This document shows, in pieces, positions 27,025-35,693 of a stretch of DNA of 64,000 nt. The stretch is from Phreatobacter aquaticus (lineage in GTDB: Bacteria; Pseudomonadota; Alphaproteobacteria; Rhizobiales; Phreatobacteraceae): contig NZ_CP039865.1 of the NCBI RefSeq assembly GCF_005160265.1, forward strand, positions 634,501 through 698,500, written 5' to 3'. Numbering within the stretch: position 1 is the stretch's first letter; every line of letters starts with the position of its first letter. The position numbers and the translations under genes are program-made. The notes below the pieces were generated by a model. It searched no databases. It saw only the letters and a program-made list of their open reading frames with translations, and was not told the DNA's origin.

Positions 27025-28067
27025 TGCGCGTCGCAACGGCAAAAGAGAGCTACGCGGCCGACGAGGCGCTGTTCAAGACCGACACCCAGAAGGTCTGGTT
27101 CGGCGTGCTGATGGCAGGACTCCTGCTCTATCCCTTCGTCGGCTCGGGCTACTGGATGTTCCTCGCCGTGCTGGTGATGATCAACGTCATTTCCACGACG
27201 GGCCTCAACATCCTCACCGGCTATACCGGCCAGGTCAGCCTCGGCCATGCCGCCTTCATGGCGGTGGGCGCCTATGCGGTCGCCTTCTTCGACACCCGCT
27301 TCAACACGCCGGTGCTCCTGAACCTCGTCATTGCCGGCGCGCTCTCCGCCGCCATCGGCATTCTGGTCGGCCTGCCGTCGCTGCGCATCAAGGGGCTCTA
27401 TCTCGCCATCGCGACGCTGGCCGCCTCCGTCATCCTGCACTTCGTCTTCCTCAACTGGACGCCGGTGACCGGCGGCCTGCGCGGCCTGAACGTGCCGACC
27501 GCCACCATCGCCGGCATCGAGTTGGCTACCCCGGAGCGGCTCTACTGGCTGGTCATGCCGATCACCGTCGTCATGGTGCTGGCGGCCAAGAACCTGTTCC
27601 GCACCCGCGTCGGCCGCGCCTTCATCGCCATCCGCGACCGCGACATCTCCGCCGAGATCATCGGCATCTCGCTGTTCCAGTACAAGCTGACCAGCTTCGC
27701 CATCTCGTCCTTCTATGCGGGGGTCGCTGGCGGCCTCTGGGCCTACATGTTCCGCGTCGTGACGCCGGAAAGCTTTCCGGGCCTCGCCTCGATCTTCTTC
27801 CTCGCGGCCGTCATCGTCGGCGGCGCGGGCACCATCATCGGTGGCCTGTTCGGCGCGATCTTCATGACGCTGGTGCCGGAACTCCTGAAGCTGGTCGCGG
27901 CCCTCGTCACCCCGTTCTATCCGGACGCGCCGATCTATCTGGCCCCCGTCCGGAACATCGTCTTCGGCCTGCTCATCGTCGGCTTCCTGATCTTCGAACC
28001 GATGGGCCTCGCCGAGGTCTGGCGACGCATGCGGCGCTTCTTCGCGCTCTGGCCGTTCAGAACCTGA
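27024..28067 (+). CDS. livM: Branched-chain-type ABC transporter permease (LivM-like)
   Basis: The 347-residue second permease has the LivM signature: NVISTTGLNILTGYTGQVSLGHAAFMAVGAY near residues 53-83, LPSLRIKGLYLAIATLA near 117-133, and RVGRAFIAIRDRDISAEIIGI near 194-214. The C-terminal half includes VIVGGAGTIIGGLFGAIFM. It starts at an ATG overlapping the livH stop (TGATG), so stoichiometric synthesis is expected. The substrate-binding protein gene follows after 56 bases. Confidence 0.94.
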   Translation: MRVATAKESYAADEALFKTDTQKVWFGVLMAGLLLYPFVGSGYWMFLAVLVMINVISTTGLNILTGYTGQVSLGHAAFMAVGAYAVAFFDTRFNTPVLLNLVIAGALSAAIGILVGLPSLRIKGLYLAIATLAASVILHFVFLNWTPVTGGLRGLNVPTATIAGIELATPERLYWLVMPITVVMVLAAKNLFRTRVGRAFIAIRDRDISAEIIGISLFQYKLTSFAISSFYAGVAGGLWAYMFRVVTPESFPGLASIFFLAAVIVGGAGTIIGGLFGAIFMTLVPELLKLVAALVTPFYPDAPIYLAPVRNIVFGLLIVGFLIFEPMGLAEVWRRMRRFFALWPFRT

Positions 28068-28123
28068 AAATCCACAGCACAACCGCCAGCCAAGGCGGGA
28101 CCCCTGACCCGAGGAGACACACC

Positions 28124-29305
28124 ATGACAAAGCTCGATCGACGCACATTCGGCAAGCTCGGCCTCGGCGCCGCGCTCGTCTCAACCAGCACCGGCCGCGC
28201 CTTCGCCCAGGCCCCCGACATCGTCATCGGCGCGGCCAGCCCGCTCACCGGCGTCTTCGCCTTTGCCGGCGTGGAAGGCTTCGAGGGCGCCCGCGACCAT
28301 TTCGACTGGGTCAACCGCCAGGGCGGCGTCGCCGGCCGCAAGATCCGCTACATCGCCGAGGATTCCGGCTACCGGGTCGACAATGCGGTGGCGATCTTCA
28401 CCAAGCTGACCAGCCAGCACCAGATCCCGATCTTCTTCGGTGATTCCACCGGCTTCCAGAAGGCGATCAATCCGGAGCTGAACCGCCGCAGCACCACCGT
28501 GATGGCAGGCGCTTCCTTTGCCACCGAGATCGACGACGCAACCACCTTCCCCAACCAGTGGATCCCGGGCCCGAACTATTCCGACCAGGCCAAGGTGCTG
28601 CTGCGCTACATCGCCCAGCAGAAGCGCGGCGCCTCCGTCGTGCTGGTCAATTCCGACACCGAGTTCGGCCGTGATCCGATCGCCGCCTCGGAAGCGGAGG
28701 CCAAGCGCCTCGGCCTCAACATCGTGGAAAAGATCCTGACCGCGCCGGGCTCGGTGGACGTCTCCGGCGACGTGCTGAAGATCCGCCGTCGCAACCCCGA
28801 CTACGTGATCTTCCACGGCTATGTCCTGCAGCCGATCCCGGAATTCATGGCCCAGGCACGCCAGGCCGGCATGACCTCCAAGTTCATGGGCACGTTCTAT
28901 TCCACCGACACCGTGCTGATGAACCGCGCGGGCGCGGCCGCAGACGGCTATCTCGGCGTCTCCTGCTACAATTTCGAGGCCAATGCGCAGGGCGCGCACA
29001 TGGCGCAGATCCGCGAGATCAACAAGGAGAAGGTGCGCACCAACGCCTATTTCCAGGGCTGGACCAATGCCGGCATCGCGCTCGAAACCCTGAAGCGGAC
29101 GCTCGCCGCCAACCAGGAGCTGAACGCCGCGAACCTGATGAAGGCCGCCCGTTCGATCCAGAACTTCGACACCGGCGGCGTCATCGGCGTGCCGACCTCG
29201 ATCGTCAAGAACGCCATTCCCGTCGGCCGCATCTGGGAGTTCAAGGCCGCCGAGAAGCGCCTTGTCGCGGCCTCCGACTGGATGACCATCTCGGCCGCCG
29301 GCTGA
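28124..29305 (+). CDS. ABC transporter substrate-binding protein (LivJ/LivK-type, Tat signal)
   Basis: The 393-residue protein belongs to the type I periplasmic binding family (Peripla_BP_6). Its N-terminus, DRRTFGKLGLGAAL followed by AFAQ, is a twin-arginine-type signal peptide with a probable cleavage after AFAQ. GAASPLTGVFAFAGVEGFEGARD and VAGRKIRYIAEDSGY are family segments. A good ribosome-binding site (gaggagac) precedes the ATG. Such proteins paired with acyl-CoA ligases often bind aromatic or fatty carboxylates rather than amino acids; that is inference from the downstream ligase. Confidence 0.92.
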   Translation: MTKLDRRTFGKLGLGAALVSTSTGRAFAQAPDIVIGAASPLTGVFAFAGVEGFEGARDHFDWVNRQGGVAGRKIRYIAEDSGYRVDNAVAIFTKLTSQHQIPIFFGDSTGFQKAINPELNRRSTTVMAGASFATEIDDATTFPNQWIPGPNYSDQAKVLLRYIAQQKRGASVVLVNSDTEFGRDPIAASEAEAKRLGLNIVEKILTAPGSVDVSGDVLKIRRRNPDYVIFHGYVLQPIPEFMAQARQAGMTSKFMGTFYSTDTVLMNRAGAAADGYLGVSCYNFEANAQGAHMAQIREINKEKVRTNAYFQGWTNAGIALETLKRTLAANQELNAANLMKAARSIQNFDTGGVIGVPTSIVKNAIPVGRIWEFKAAEKRLVAASDWMTISAAG

Positions 29306-29365
29306 TCCAGACCAGGGGCGGCTGCGTGGCAGCCGTCCCACCTTCTCGCGCATGAGGCCTGCGGC

Positions 29366-30169
29366 ATGACGGCTGAGACCGGTTCGATCCTCGAGGTGAA
29401 CAATATCGAGGTCGTCTACAACAAGGCCATCCAGGCCTTGCGTGGACTGTCGCTGGCTGTCCCAAAGGGCAAGATCGTCGCCCTGCTGGGCTCCAATGGC
29501 GCGGGCAAGTCGACCGTGCTGAAGGCCGTCTCGGCGCTCCTGCCGATGGAGAACGGCCTGGTCACCGATGGCCGCATCCTGTTCGACGGACAGCCCGTCG
29601 AGCAGGGTTCGCCGCACCGTCTCGTGCGCTCCGGCCTGTTCCACGTCATGGAGGGACGGCGCATCTTCGCCGACCTGACAGTGGAGGAAAACCTCGTCGC
29701 GGCGACCTATGCGCTGACCGGGCGTGCCGACCAGAAGCCCGACTTCGACCGCGTCTATCGCTATTTCCCAAGGCTTGCCGAGCGCCGCAAGGGCCTGGCC
29801 GGCTATCTCTCCGGCGGCGAGCAGCAGATGCTCGCCATCGGCCGTGCCCTAGTGGCCAAGCCCCGCGTGATCCTGCTGGACGAGCCGTCCCTTGGCCTCG
29901 CGCCCCTGCTGGTGGAGGAGATCTTCGCCATCATCGCGCGCATCAATGCCGAGGAAGGCGTCTCCATGCTGCTGGTCGAGCAGAACGCCTCCGTCGCGCT
30001 CTCCATCGCGCACTATGGCTACATCATGGAAACCGGCCGCATCGTCATCGACGGCCCGACCGAGAAGCTTCTCGGCGACCGCGACGTGCAGGAATTCTAT
30101 CTCGGCCTCGCCCACAAGAGCTATCGCGACATCAAGCACTACAAGCGCCGCAAGAGGTGGCTGTCATGA
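29366..30169 (+). CDS. livF: Branched-chain-type ABC transporter ATP-binding protein (LivF-like)
   Basis: The 267-residue second ATPase has Walker A GSNGAGKSTVLKAVS, signature LSGGEQQMLAIGRAL and Walker B VILLDEPSLGLAPLLVEEIF, the latter highly typical of LivF. The C-terminus is extended by about 20 basic residues (YRDIKHYKRRKRW) relative to E. coli LivF, as often seen in importers linked to ligases. The stop overlaps the start of the acyl-CoA ligase gene (ATGA). Confidence 0.94.
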   Translation: MTAETGSILEVNNIEVVYNKAIQALRGLSLAVPKGKIVALLGSNGAGKSTVLKAVSALLPMENGLVTDGRILFDGQPVEQGSPHRLVRSGLFHVMEGRRIFADLTVEENLVAATYALTGRADQKPDFDRVYRYFPRLAERRKGLAGYLSGGEQQMLAIGRALVAKPRVILLDEPSLGLAPLLVEEIFAIIARINAEEGVSMLLVEQNASVALSIAHYGYIMETGRIVIDGPTEKLLGDRDVQEFYLGLAHKSYRDIKHYKRRKRWLS

Positions 30170-32034
30170 CCGCGACCGTCATTCCCCTCGCCCAGGCCCG
30201 CGAGGCCGCAGGCGCCGCTTCGGCCGCCGCCGATCCCTCGGCCCTGCCGATGAAGAGTGTGGTCGAGATGCTGCGCGAGCACGCGCGCACGCGGCCCGAC
30301 GACGTTGCCATTCGCCAGAAGCGCTTCGGCATCTGGCAGCCCACGACCTATGCCGAATACTGGCGCCGTGCCCGCCATGTGGGCCTTGGCTTCCGGGCGC
30401 TGGGCCTTGGCCGGAAGGGCCATCTCGGCATCCTCTCCGAGAACCGCATCGAATGGGTTCTCTCCCAGATCGGCGCGGGCATTGTCGGCGGCGTGACGGT
30501 TGGCGTCTATCCGACCAGCCCGGCGAACGAGGTCGCCTATGTGCTCGACCATGCCGATGTCGCCATCGTCGTCTGCGAGGACCAGGAGCAGATCGACAAG
30601 GTGGTGGAGGCACGCGCCGAGCTGCCGAAGATCCTGAAGATCATCGCGCTGGAAGACCGTGGCCTCGCCGGCTACGAGCCCGGCCTGGTCATGACCTTCG
30701 ACGAACTGGAGGCCCTTGGCCGCGCCGAGGACGAGAAGAACCCCGGCATCGCCGACGAGCTGATGCGCGACCATCAGCTCTCCGACATCGCGCTGCTCAT
30801 CTACACATCGGGTTCCACCGGCAAGCCCAAGGGCGCGATGCTGTCCTATCGCAACATCCGCGCGGGTGCGACGGGCCTGCTCGACCGCTATGGCATCGGC
30901 GAGGGCTGGTCGACCCTGTCCTACCTGCCGCTCTGCCACGTCGCCGAACAGGCGACCACGATCTTCGGACCGCTCTATTCGGGAGCCCAGGTCAATTTCG
31001 GCGAGAGCCTGCGCACCGTGCAGGAGGACCTGCGCGAGGTCGCGCCGAAGAGCTTCCTCGGCGTTCCCCGCATCTGGGAGAAGATGCATTCCGGCATCCG
31101 CGTGAAGATGATGGAGGCCCGACCGCTGCAGCAATGGCTCTACAAGACCGCCTTCGCGGCCTGCGAGCCCTTCGCCGCCAAGGCACCCTCGCAATGGACA
31201 TTGACCGAGCGCCTGACCTACTGGGCCAGCTACCTCGCGGTGTTCCGCGCGCTCAAGAACGCCATCGGGCTCACCCATTGCCGCGTCGCCTTCACCGGCG
31301 CCGCCCCGATCTCACCGGAAGTGATCCGCTTCTTCCGCACGCTTGGCGTGCCGCTGGTCGAGATCTACGGCATGACCGAGACGTCCGGCGGCATTCTCGG
31401 CCAGACGCCTGACGACGTGATCGTCGGCACGGTCGGCAAACCGATGAAGGGCACCGAGGTGAAGCTCGCCGAGGACGGCGAGATCATCGCCCGCGGCCAG
31501 ACCATCTTCGAGGGCTATTACAAGAACGAGGACGCCACGCGCGCGACCGTCGTCGATGGCTGGCTGCATACCGGCGATGTCGGCCAGATGCAGGATGGCC
31601 ATATCAAGATCATCGACCGCAAGAAGGACATCATGATCACCGCCGGCGGCAAGAACCTGTCGCCGACCGAGATCGAGCATGCGGTGAAGACCAGCCCCTA
31701 TATCAAGGAATGCATCGTTTTCGGCGACCGCCGGAAATATGTCGCGGCCCTGATCCAGATCGAGATCGACACAGTCGGCAAATGGGCCGAAATGAAGGGC
31801 ATCGCCTTCACCAATTACAAGAACCTGTCGCAGCATCCGGGCGTGCGGGAACTGATCGCCGCCGATGTCGACCGCGCCAACGAGACCCTGGCGCAGGTCG
31901 CCAATATCCGGCGCTTCGAGATCATGGACAAGGAACTCGACCACGACGATGGCGAGGTGACCGCGACGATGAAGGTCCGCCGCCAGGCCATCGAGGCGAA
32001 ATATGCCGAGGCGATCGGGCGGCTGTATCGGTGA
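30166..32034 (+). CDS. AMP-binding acyl-CoA ligase (long-chain fatty-acid-CoA ligase-like)
   Basis: The 622-residue ANL-superfamily enzyme activates a carboxylic acid with ATP and loads CoA. Motifs: IYTSGSTGKPKGAM near residue 210 (P-loop), LPLCHVAEQ near 253, YGMTETSGG near 401 and GWLHTGDVGQMQDGHIKIIDRKKDI near 465-489, with the catalytic Lys near the C-terminal GGKNLSPTEIE. The long form with inserted helices resembles FAA1/FadD15-type long-chain ligases. Its ATG overlaps the livF stop (ATGA) with gagg nine bases upstream, so import and CoA activation are translationally coupled. A GTG at 30157 is a less likely start. Confidence 0.92.
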   Translation: MTATVIPLAQAREAAGAASAAADPSALPMKSVVEMLREHARTRPDDVAIRQKRFGIWQPTTYAEYWRRARHVGLGFRALGLGRKGHLGILSENRIEWVLSQIGAGIVGGVTVGVYPTSPANEVAYVLDHADVAIVVCEDQEQIDKVVEARAELPKILKIIALEDRGLAGYEPGLVMTFDELEALGRAEDEKNPGIADELMRDHQLSDIALLIYTSGSTGKPKGAMLSYRNIRAGATGLLDRYGIGEGWSTLSYLPLCHVAEQATTIFGPLYSGAQVNFGESLRTVQEDLREVAPKSFLGVPRIWEKMHSGIRVKMMEARPLQQWLYKTAFAACEPFAAKAPSQWTLTERLTYWASYLAVFRALKNAIGLTHCRVAFTGAAPISPEVIRFFRTLGVPLVEIYGMTETSGGILGQTPDDVIVGTVGKPMKGTEVKLAEDGEIIARGQTIFEGYYKNEDATRATVVDGWLHTGDVGQMQDGHIKIIDRKKDIMITAGGKNLSPTEIEHAVKTSPYIKECIVFGDRRKYVAALIQIEIDTVGKWAEMKGIAFTNYKNLSQHPGVRELIAADVDRANETLAQVANIRRFEIMDKELDHDDGEVTATMKVRRQAIEAKYAEAIGRLYR

Positions 32035-32060
32035 GGACAGCGAACACGCGAGGCCGATCC

Positions 32061-32666
32061 ATGTCGTCACTCGACGCGTTCGAGCGCGAACTGGTCAACC
32101 AGATCGGGCGTCCGACCCAATTAAGGCCGTTCGTGTGTGATGGCTCGCCGTTAGATGCTCGTGTTTTCCTGGTAGGGTTCAATCCAGCCAGTGAGATGAG
32201 TGCTGATTTCTGGGACTTCTGGGTGCCAGGATACGGGTTCGACAAGTCTCGCTGGTTTGCCGAATACAAAAGAGACCGAGCTACGCGACCGCTCAAGCCG
32301 GGAAAGAAATCCCGACCGGCCGTTAGCCCGTCACGGCGGATTATCGAACAAATCGTTACAGGACTGGGTCGCCATAGCTGTCTAGAAACCAACGTCTTCA
32401 CATTTCCATCGCCAAACGAAGCCTCGTTGGAGCAGGTTCATAGAGACGTGGCGCTTTTCCGCTGGCTAGTTGAAACAATTCGGCCCGAACTGCTCATTGT
32501 TCATGGTGCTAGCGCGGCTGCAGAAATCGAACGCATGAGCATCTCCGCCGAAACTCGGCTGGTGCCGCATTTTTCTAGAGGGTGGTCATATGCAAAGGCT
32601 TCGGCGTTAGGCCTCGAAACGGGTCAATGGTTGGCGTCCAAGGCGACCCAATCCGATAGTGGCTAG
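32061..32666 (+). CDS. Uncharacterised protein with uracil-DNA-glycosylase-like features
   Basis: This 201-residue protein is not confidently recognised. VFLVGFNPASEMSADFW (residues 35-51) resembles motif A of the uracil-DNA glycosylase superfamily, where a G-x-N/x-P-A loop precedes the water-activating residue, and PELLIVHGASAAAEI near 155 resembles the strand carrying the superfamily motif B histidine. Between them lie SPSRRIIEQIVTGLG and ETNVFTFPSP, also reminiscent of that fold. Base composition is visibly lower in GC and codon use less biased than in all neighbours, suggesting recent transfer. It ends 14 bases from the convergent MDR gene. A DNA-repair function is only a hypothesis. Confidence 0.7.
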   Translation: MSSLDAFERELVNQIGRPTQLRPFVCDGSPLDARVFLVGFNPASEMSADFWDFWVPGYGFDKSRWFAEYKRDRATRPLKPGKKSRPAVSPSRRIIEQIVTGLGRHSCLETNVFTFPSPNEASLEQVHRDVALFRWLVETIRPELLIVHGASAAAEIERMSISAETRLVPHFSRGWSYAKASALGLETGQWLASKATQSDSG

Positions 32667-32680
32667 ACGCCAAACCTCAT

Positions 32681-33688
32681 CTACCCCCCATAGGCCTTGG
32701 TCACCATCAGCACCTTGCCGGCCCGGCCACCCTCGCCGGCGGCCGCCATGGCGCGCTTGGCCTCCTCCATCGGGATGACCTCGGCGACCGGCGTCGTCAG
32801 CGTGCCATCAACCATGCCCGCCGCCATCCGGGCATAGGTCGCAGCCAGCTTCTCGCGTCCGGCCTCCTGGAACCAGTGGATCAGCCAGAAGCCCTTCAGC
32901 GTCACCTTCCGGAAAATGAGGTGCTGCGCATCGATCCGGCACTGCTCACCGGACAGCAGCCCGTAGTTGACGATCGCGCCACCATCGGCCAGCGCATTGG
33001 CCATCACGCCCGTGGCGCCGCCGCCAATCGCGTCGATGGCAAGCTTCACCGGCGCCCCGCCGGTCAGATCCTTGACGGCCTTGCGGAAGGCGCGCGGGTC
33101 ATCCAGCGCATCCGCCACCACCGCCGTGCCACCGGACGCCTTGACGCTGGCCACAGCGCTCTCGCGTCGGACCACGTTCAGCGTGTTGATGCCGCGCTGT
33201 CTCGCCAGCTTCACCAGGAAGGTGCCAACGGCGGAATTGGCGGCGTTCTGCATCAGCCAGTCGCCCGGCTGCAGCGTCACCTGGTCGGAGAGCAGCGCTT
33301 CGGCGGTGGCCGGATTGCCCTTCAGCATGGAGGCCTGGAGAAGGTCGATGCCAGCGGGCAGCTTCATGGCGAGCGAGGCCTTGATGGTCACCCGCTCCAG
33401 CCAGCAATTGAGGATCATCGGCGAGACGATGTCGCCGATGGCCAGACCCTTGACGCCTTCGCCGAGCGCGCTGATCCGGCCGACCGCCTCGCCGCCCGGA
33501 ATGAACGGCAGTGGCGGCTTCGACACGCCATAGAGCCCCTGGATCTGCAGGAGGTCCGACGGATTGATGTTGAGCACCAGCATCTCGACCGTCACCTCGC
33601 CGGGGCCGGGGGCTGCCGGTTCGGGCAGGTCCTGGAGCTCGATCGTGCTGGCGGGATCGCCGAACCCGTTGATGACGATGGCCTTCAT
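32681..33688 (-). CDS. Zinc-independent MDR family reductase (quinone/enoyl reductase-like)
   Basis: The 335-residue protein is a medium-chain dehydrogenase/reductase without the structural zinc Cys cluster. NINPSDLLQIQGLYGVSKPPLPFIPGGEAVGRI (residues about 45-77) and LMQNAANSAVGTFLVKLARQRGINTLNVVRRE (about 136-167), with a NADPH-type loop ending in RRE, match the mitochondrial-type trans-2-enoyl-CoA reductase (MECR/ETR) and quinone oxidoreductase group. Tyr in LYGVSKPP occupies the position of the MECR catalytic Tyr. Physiological substrate is unknown. The ATG at 33688 is the first with homology. Confidence 0.88.
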   Translation of the reverse strand: MKAIVINGFGDPASTIELQDLPEPAAPGPGEVTVEMLVLNINPSDLLQIQGLYGVSKPPLPFIPGGEAVGRISALGEGVKGLAIGDIVSPMILNCWLERVTIKASLAMKLPAGIDLLQASMLKGNPATAEALLSDQVTLQPGDWLMQNAANSAVGTFLVKLARQRGINTLNVVRRESAVASVKASGGTAVVADALDDPRAFRKAVKDLTGGAPVKLAIDAIGGGATGVMANALADGGAIVNYGLLSGEQCRIDAQHLIFRKVTLKGFWLIHWFQEAGREKLAATYARMAAGMVDGTLTTPVAEVIPMEEAKRAMAAAGEGGRAGKVLMVTKAYGG

Positions 33689-34025
33689 GACGCGCTCCCT
33701 GTGTCCGGCGGCTCTGGAATCCCGGCCGCCCTGTCGTGCTGTTGCACGAAGAACGAAGCATCCTGGCGGAGCCAAGGCAAGCGGGGCCGAGGAACGCCGT
33801 TTGGGCGAGACGTCATCGCCCGTCACAACGTCACCCCCGGCGAGGCCGGTAGCGAGAGGCGAACGCATCTCGCGTTCGCTCGATGCTATAGGCCGAGGGA
33901 AGGGGGTCCAGGATCCCTGGGTGCGACCTTTGGGGCCCCTGGATCCCCTTCCCTCGCCGTTGCACGGCTCGCCGGGGATGACGTCAGAGCGTCAGTAGGA
34001 CGGGGCGCAGACGCCCCCTGCCCCC
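33689..34025. other. 337-base intergenic region holding repeat family B copy 3
   Basis: No gene is supported. About half of the region is the palindromic repeat at 33828-33984; the remainder should hold the promoter of the MDR reductase gene and any terminator of the secreted-protein gene, but no clear motif was seen. Confidence 0.75.
33828..33984. repeat. Palindromic intergenic repeat, family B, copy 3
   Basis: Outer arms acgtcacccccggcgag and ctcgccggggatgacgt pair; inner gagggaagggggtccagg pairs with cctggatccccttccctc. An extra hairpin (gcgaacgcatctcgcgttcgc) is inserted in the left arm. Confidence 0.9.
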
Positions 34026-34943
34026 TCAGTCCTGAAACCGCGAGAACAGGTGATCCGGCGAGGAGGTGTTGTGCCGGCTCGGCACGTTGCGGCCGATCCG
34101 CGCCTCGATGCCCTCGGCGCCGCGAAAACTCATGATCGGGCTCTGCATCCAGCGGTTTTCGCCGGCCTTGCGCCATTCGATCTGCGCGCTGTCGGCATTG
34201 GCTTCCGTGACATACATCGAGCGCATGGCGGCGAACGGGCCACCGGTCACCGGCCGCTCCAGCGTCACATCCACCGCCACCCGCTCCTGATCGACCGCTT
34301 CCACCTTCACCTTCGCGCTGCCGCCCGCCTTGAAGGTGAGGTCGAAGGTCATGGTGGCAGGATCGAACACGATGGCCGAGAGATTGACCACCGGGCGCTG
34401 CATCATCTCCACCGGGCCGACGAGGAACGACGAGCCATAGACGATGTCGCGGAGATGGGCCGGCGGGCGCGGTTTGATGCGCCAATAGCCATCGACCGGA
34501 TACATGACGAGGAACTCGTAAGGGGGCTTGCCCCGCTCCTTCCAGAACAGCTGGAACAGGTGGAAACCTTCCTCCCGGCGCGTGCCGACGGTGACCGGCA
34601 CGCGCTCCGGCCGCCAGAACTTGTCGAAGGTGATGCCGACCACCCTGAGACGGGCGTCGTCGTGCAGCACCACCCGGCGCGGCGTGAAGCGGAAATCCGC
34701 CTTGTCGGTGATCGTGCAATTGGTGAAGTCGGGCGCCGTGCGGTCCCGCACGATGGTGCCGATCACGTTGGGATGGAACGCCTCGACGCGGAACTGCCGC
34801 ACCGTATCCGACAGGAAGCGCACGTCCACATTGTCCTCTTCCGCGCAGAGCGTCGGATGGCTCTCGTTGATCATGCGGACGGTTGAGGGCTCGGCAAGCG
34901 CCGGCAGGCTGAACAGGCAGGCGAGGATGGCAAGGCGCTTCAT
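34026..34943 (-). CDS. Secreted protein of unknown function
   Basis: The 305-residue protein has a clear Sec signal peptide (MKRLAILACLFSLPALAEPS, cleavage probably after ALA). The mature part has two Cys (LCAEEDNVD near residue 33, FTNCTITDK near 75) that could form a disulfide, and alternating beta-strand-like sequence (VDVRFLSDTVRQFRVEAFHP; RVVLHDDARLRVVGITF). No domain was recognised with confidence. It is a stand-alone minus-strand gene between two palindromic repeats. Periplasmic or extracellular location is the only prediction supported. Confidence 0.75.
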   Translation of the reverse strand: MKRLAILACLFSLPALAEPSTVRMINESHPTLCAEEDNVDVRFLSDTVRQFRVEAFHPNVIGTIVRDRTAPDFTNCTITDKADFRFTPRRVVLHDDARLRVVGITFDKFWRPERVPVTVGTRREEGFHLFQLFWKERGKPPYEFLVMYPVDGYWRIKPRPPAHLRDIVYGSSFLVGPVEMMQRPVVNLSAIVFDPATMTFDLTFKAGGSAKVKVEAVDQERVAVDVTLERPVTGGPFAAMRSMYVTEANADSAQIEWRKAGENRWMQSPIMSFRGAEGIEARIGRNVPSRHNTSSPDHLFSRFQD

Positions 34944-35041
34944 CGGGCGGGCTCCGGCAGGTGTCCTCGCCTAGCAGCGGCAGGCCGCCGAGGGAAGCCC
35001 GGAGGTGTGTCGCGGGCAGTGAGTGCGCTGATCGATAGGAC

Positions 35042-35190
35042 CCCTCACCCTACCCTCTCCCCGTGAACGGGGAGAGGGAACGCAACCACCTGTTTCGCCG
35101 ACGATCATGCTGCGGATTGAAGCAGGCAAGGCCGGATGAAGCGCGCTGGAATTCCCTCTCCCCGCCTGCGGGGAGAGGGCGAGGGTGAGG
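35042..35190. repeat. Palindromic intergenic repeat, family C, copy 2
   Basis: cctcaccctaccctctccccg and cggggagagggcgagggtgagg are outer inverted arms; each arm itself folds (ctctccccgtgaacggggagag and ctctccccgcctgcggggagag). Confidence 0.88.
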
Positions 35191-35225
35191 AACCAAGCAC
35201 AGCTGAAGGTCAGGACGCCCGACGA

Positions 35226-35693
35226 TCAGTTCCGCTCGTCCGGCAGGACCGGGATCGGGTGGAACTCGACGCCTTCCTCGATCAGCTCGCGGGCTTCCTC
35301 GGGCGTCGCCTGACCATGGATGGTCCGGTGCTCGGTCTCGCCATAATGGATCTTGCGGGCTTCCTCGGCGAAGCGATCGCCGACCGATTCCGACTTCGCC
35401 AGCAGCTGGTCGCGGAATTCGCGAATCTTGGCACGCAGTTCCTGCTCGGCTTCCGAGACGATGGCGACCGGCTGGGGCGCCTGCGGCGCCGGAACCGGCG
35501 CATTGGAGATCGGCTCAGGCCGGCGGTCGCGGCGCGCCACCTGCGGCGCCATGATCACCTTAGCCACCTTGGTCGATCCGCAGACCGGGCAGGCGACGAG
35601 CCCGCGTGTCTGCTGCGCATCGAAACTGTCGGAGGAGGGAAACCAGCTCTCGAACTCGTGGGCCTTGTCGCAGGCGAGCGCATATTTGATCAT
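35226..35693 (-). CDS. DUF1178 family protein
   Basis: The 155-residue protein matches DUF1178: MIKYALACDKAHEFESWFPSS at the N-terminus, a CPVCGS zinc-ribbon-like pair at about residues 35-40 with the earlier Cys8, and the C-terminal segment KIHYGETEHRTIHGQATPEEARELIEEG. The function of the family is unknown. Its ATG overlaps the stop of the upstream nitrilase-like gene (ATGA), completing a ComF-Grx-Nit-DUF1178 operon widespread in alphaproteobacteria. Confidence 0.9.
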   Translation of the reverse strand: MIKYALACDKAHEFESWFPSSDSFDAQQTRGLVACPVCGSTKVAKVIMAPQVARRDRRPEPISNAPVPAPQAPQPVAIVSEAEQELRAKIREFRDQLLAKSESVGDRFAEEARKIHYGETEHRTIHGQATPEEARELIEEGVEFHPIPVLPDERN

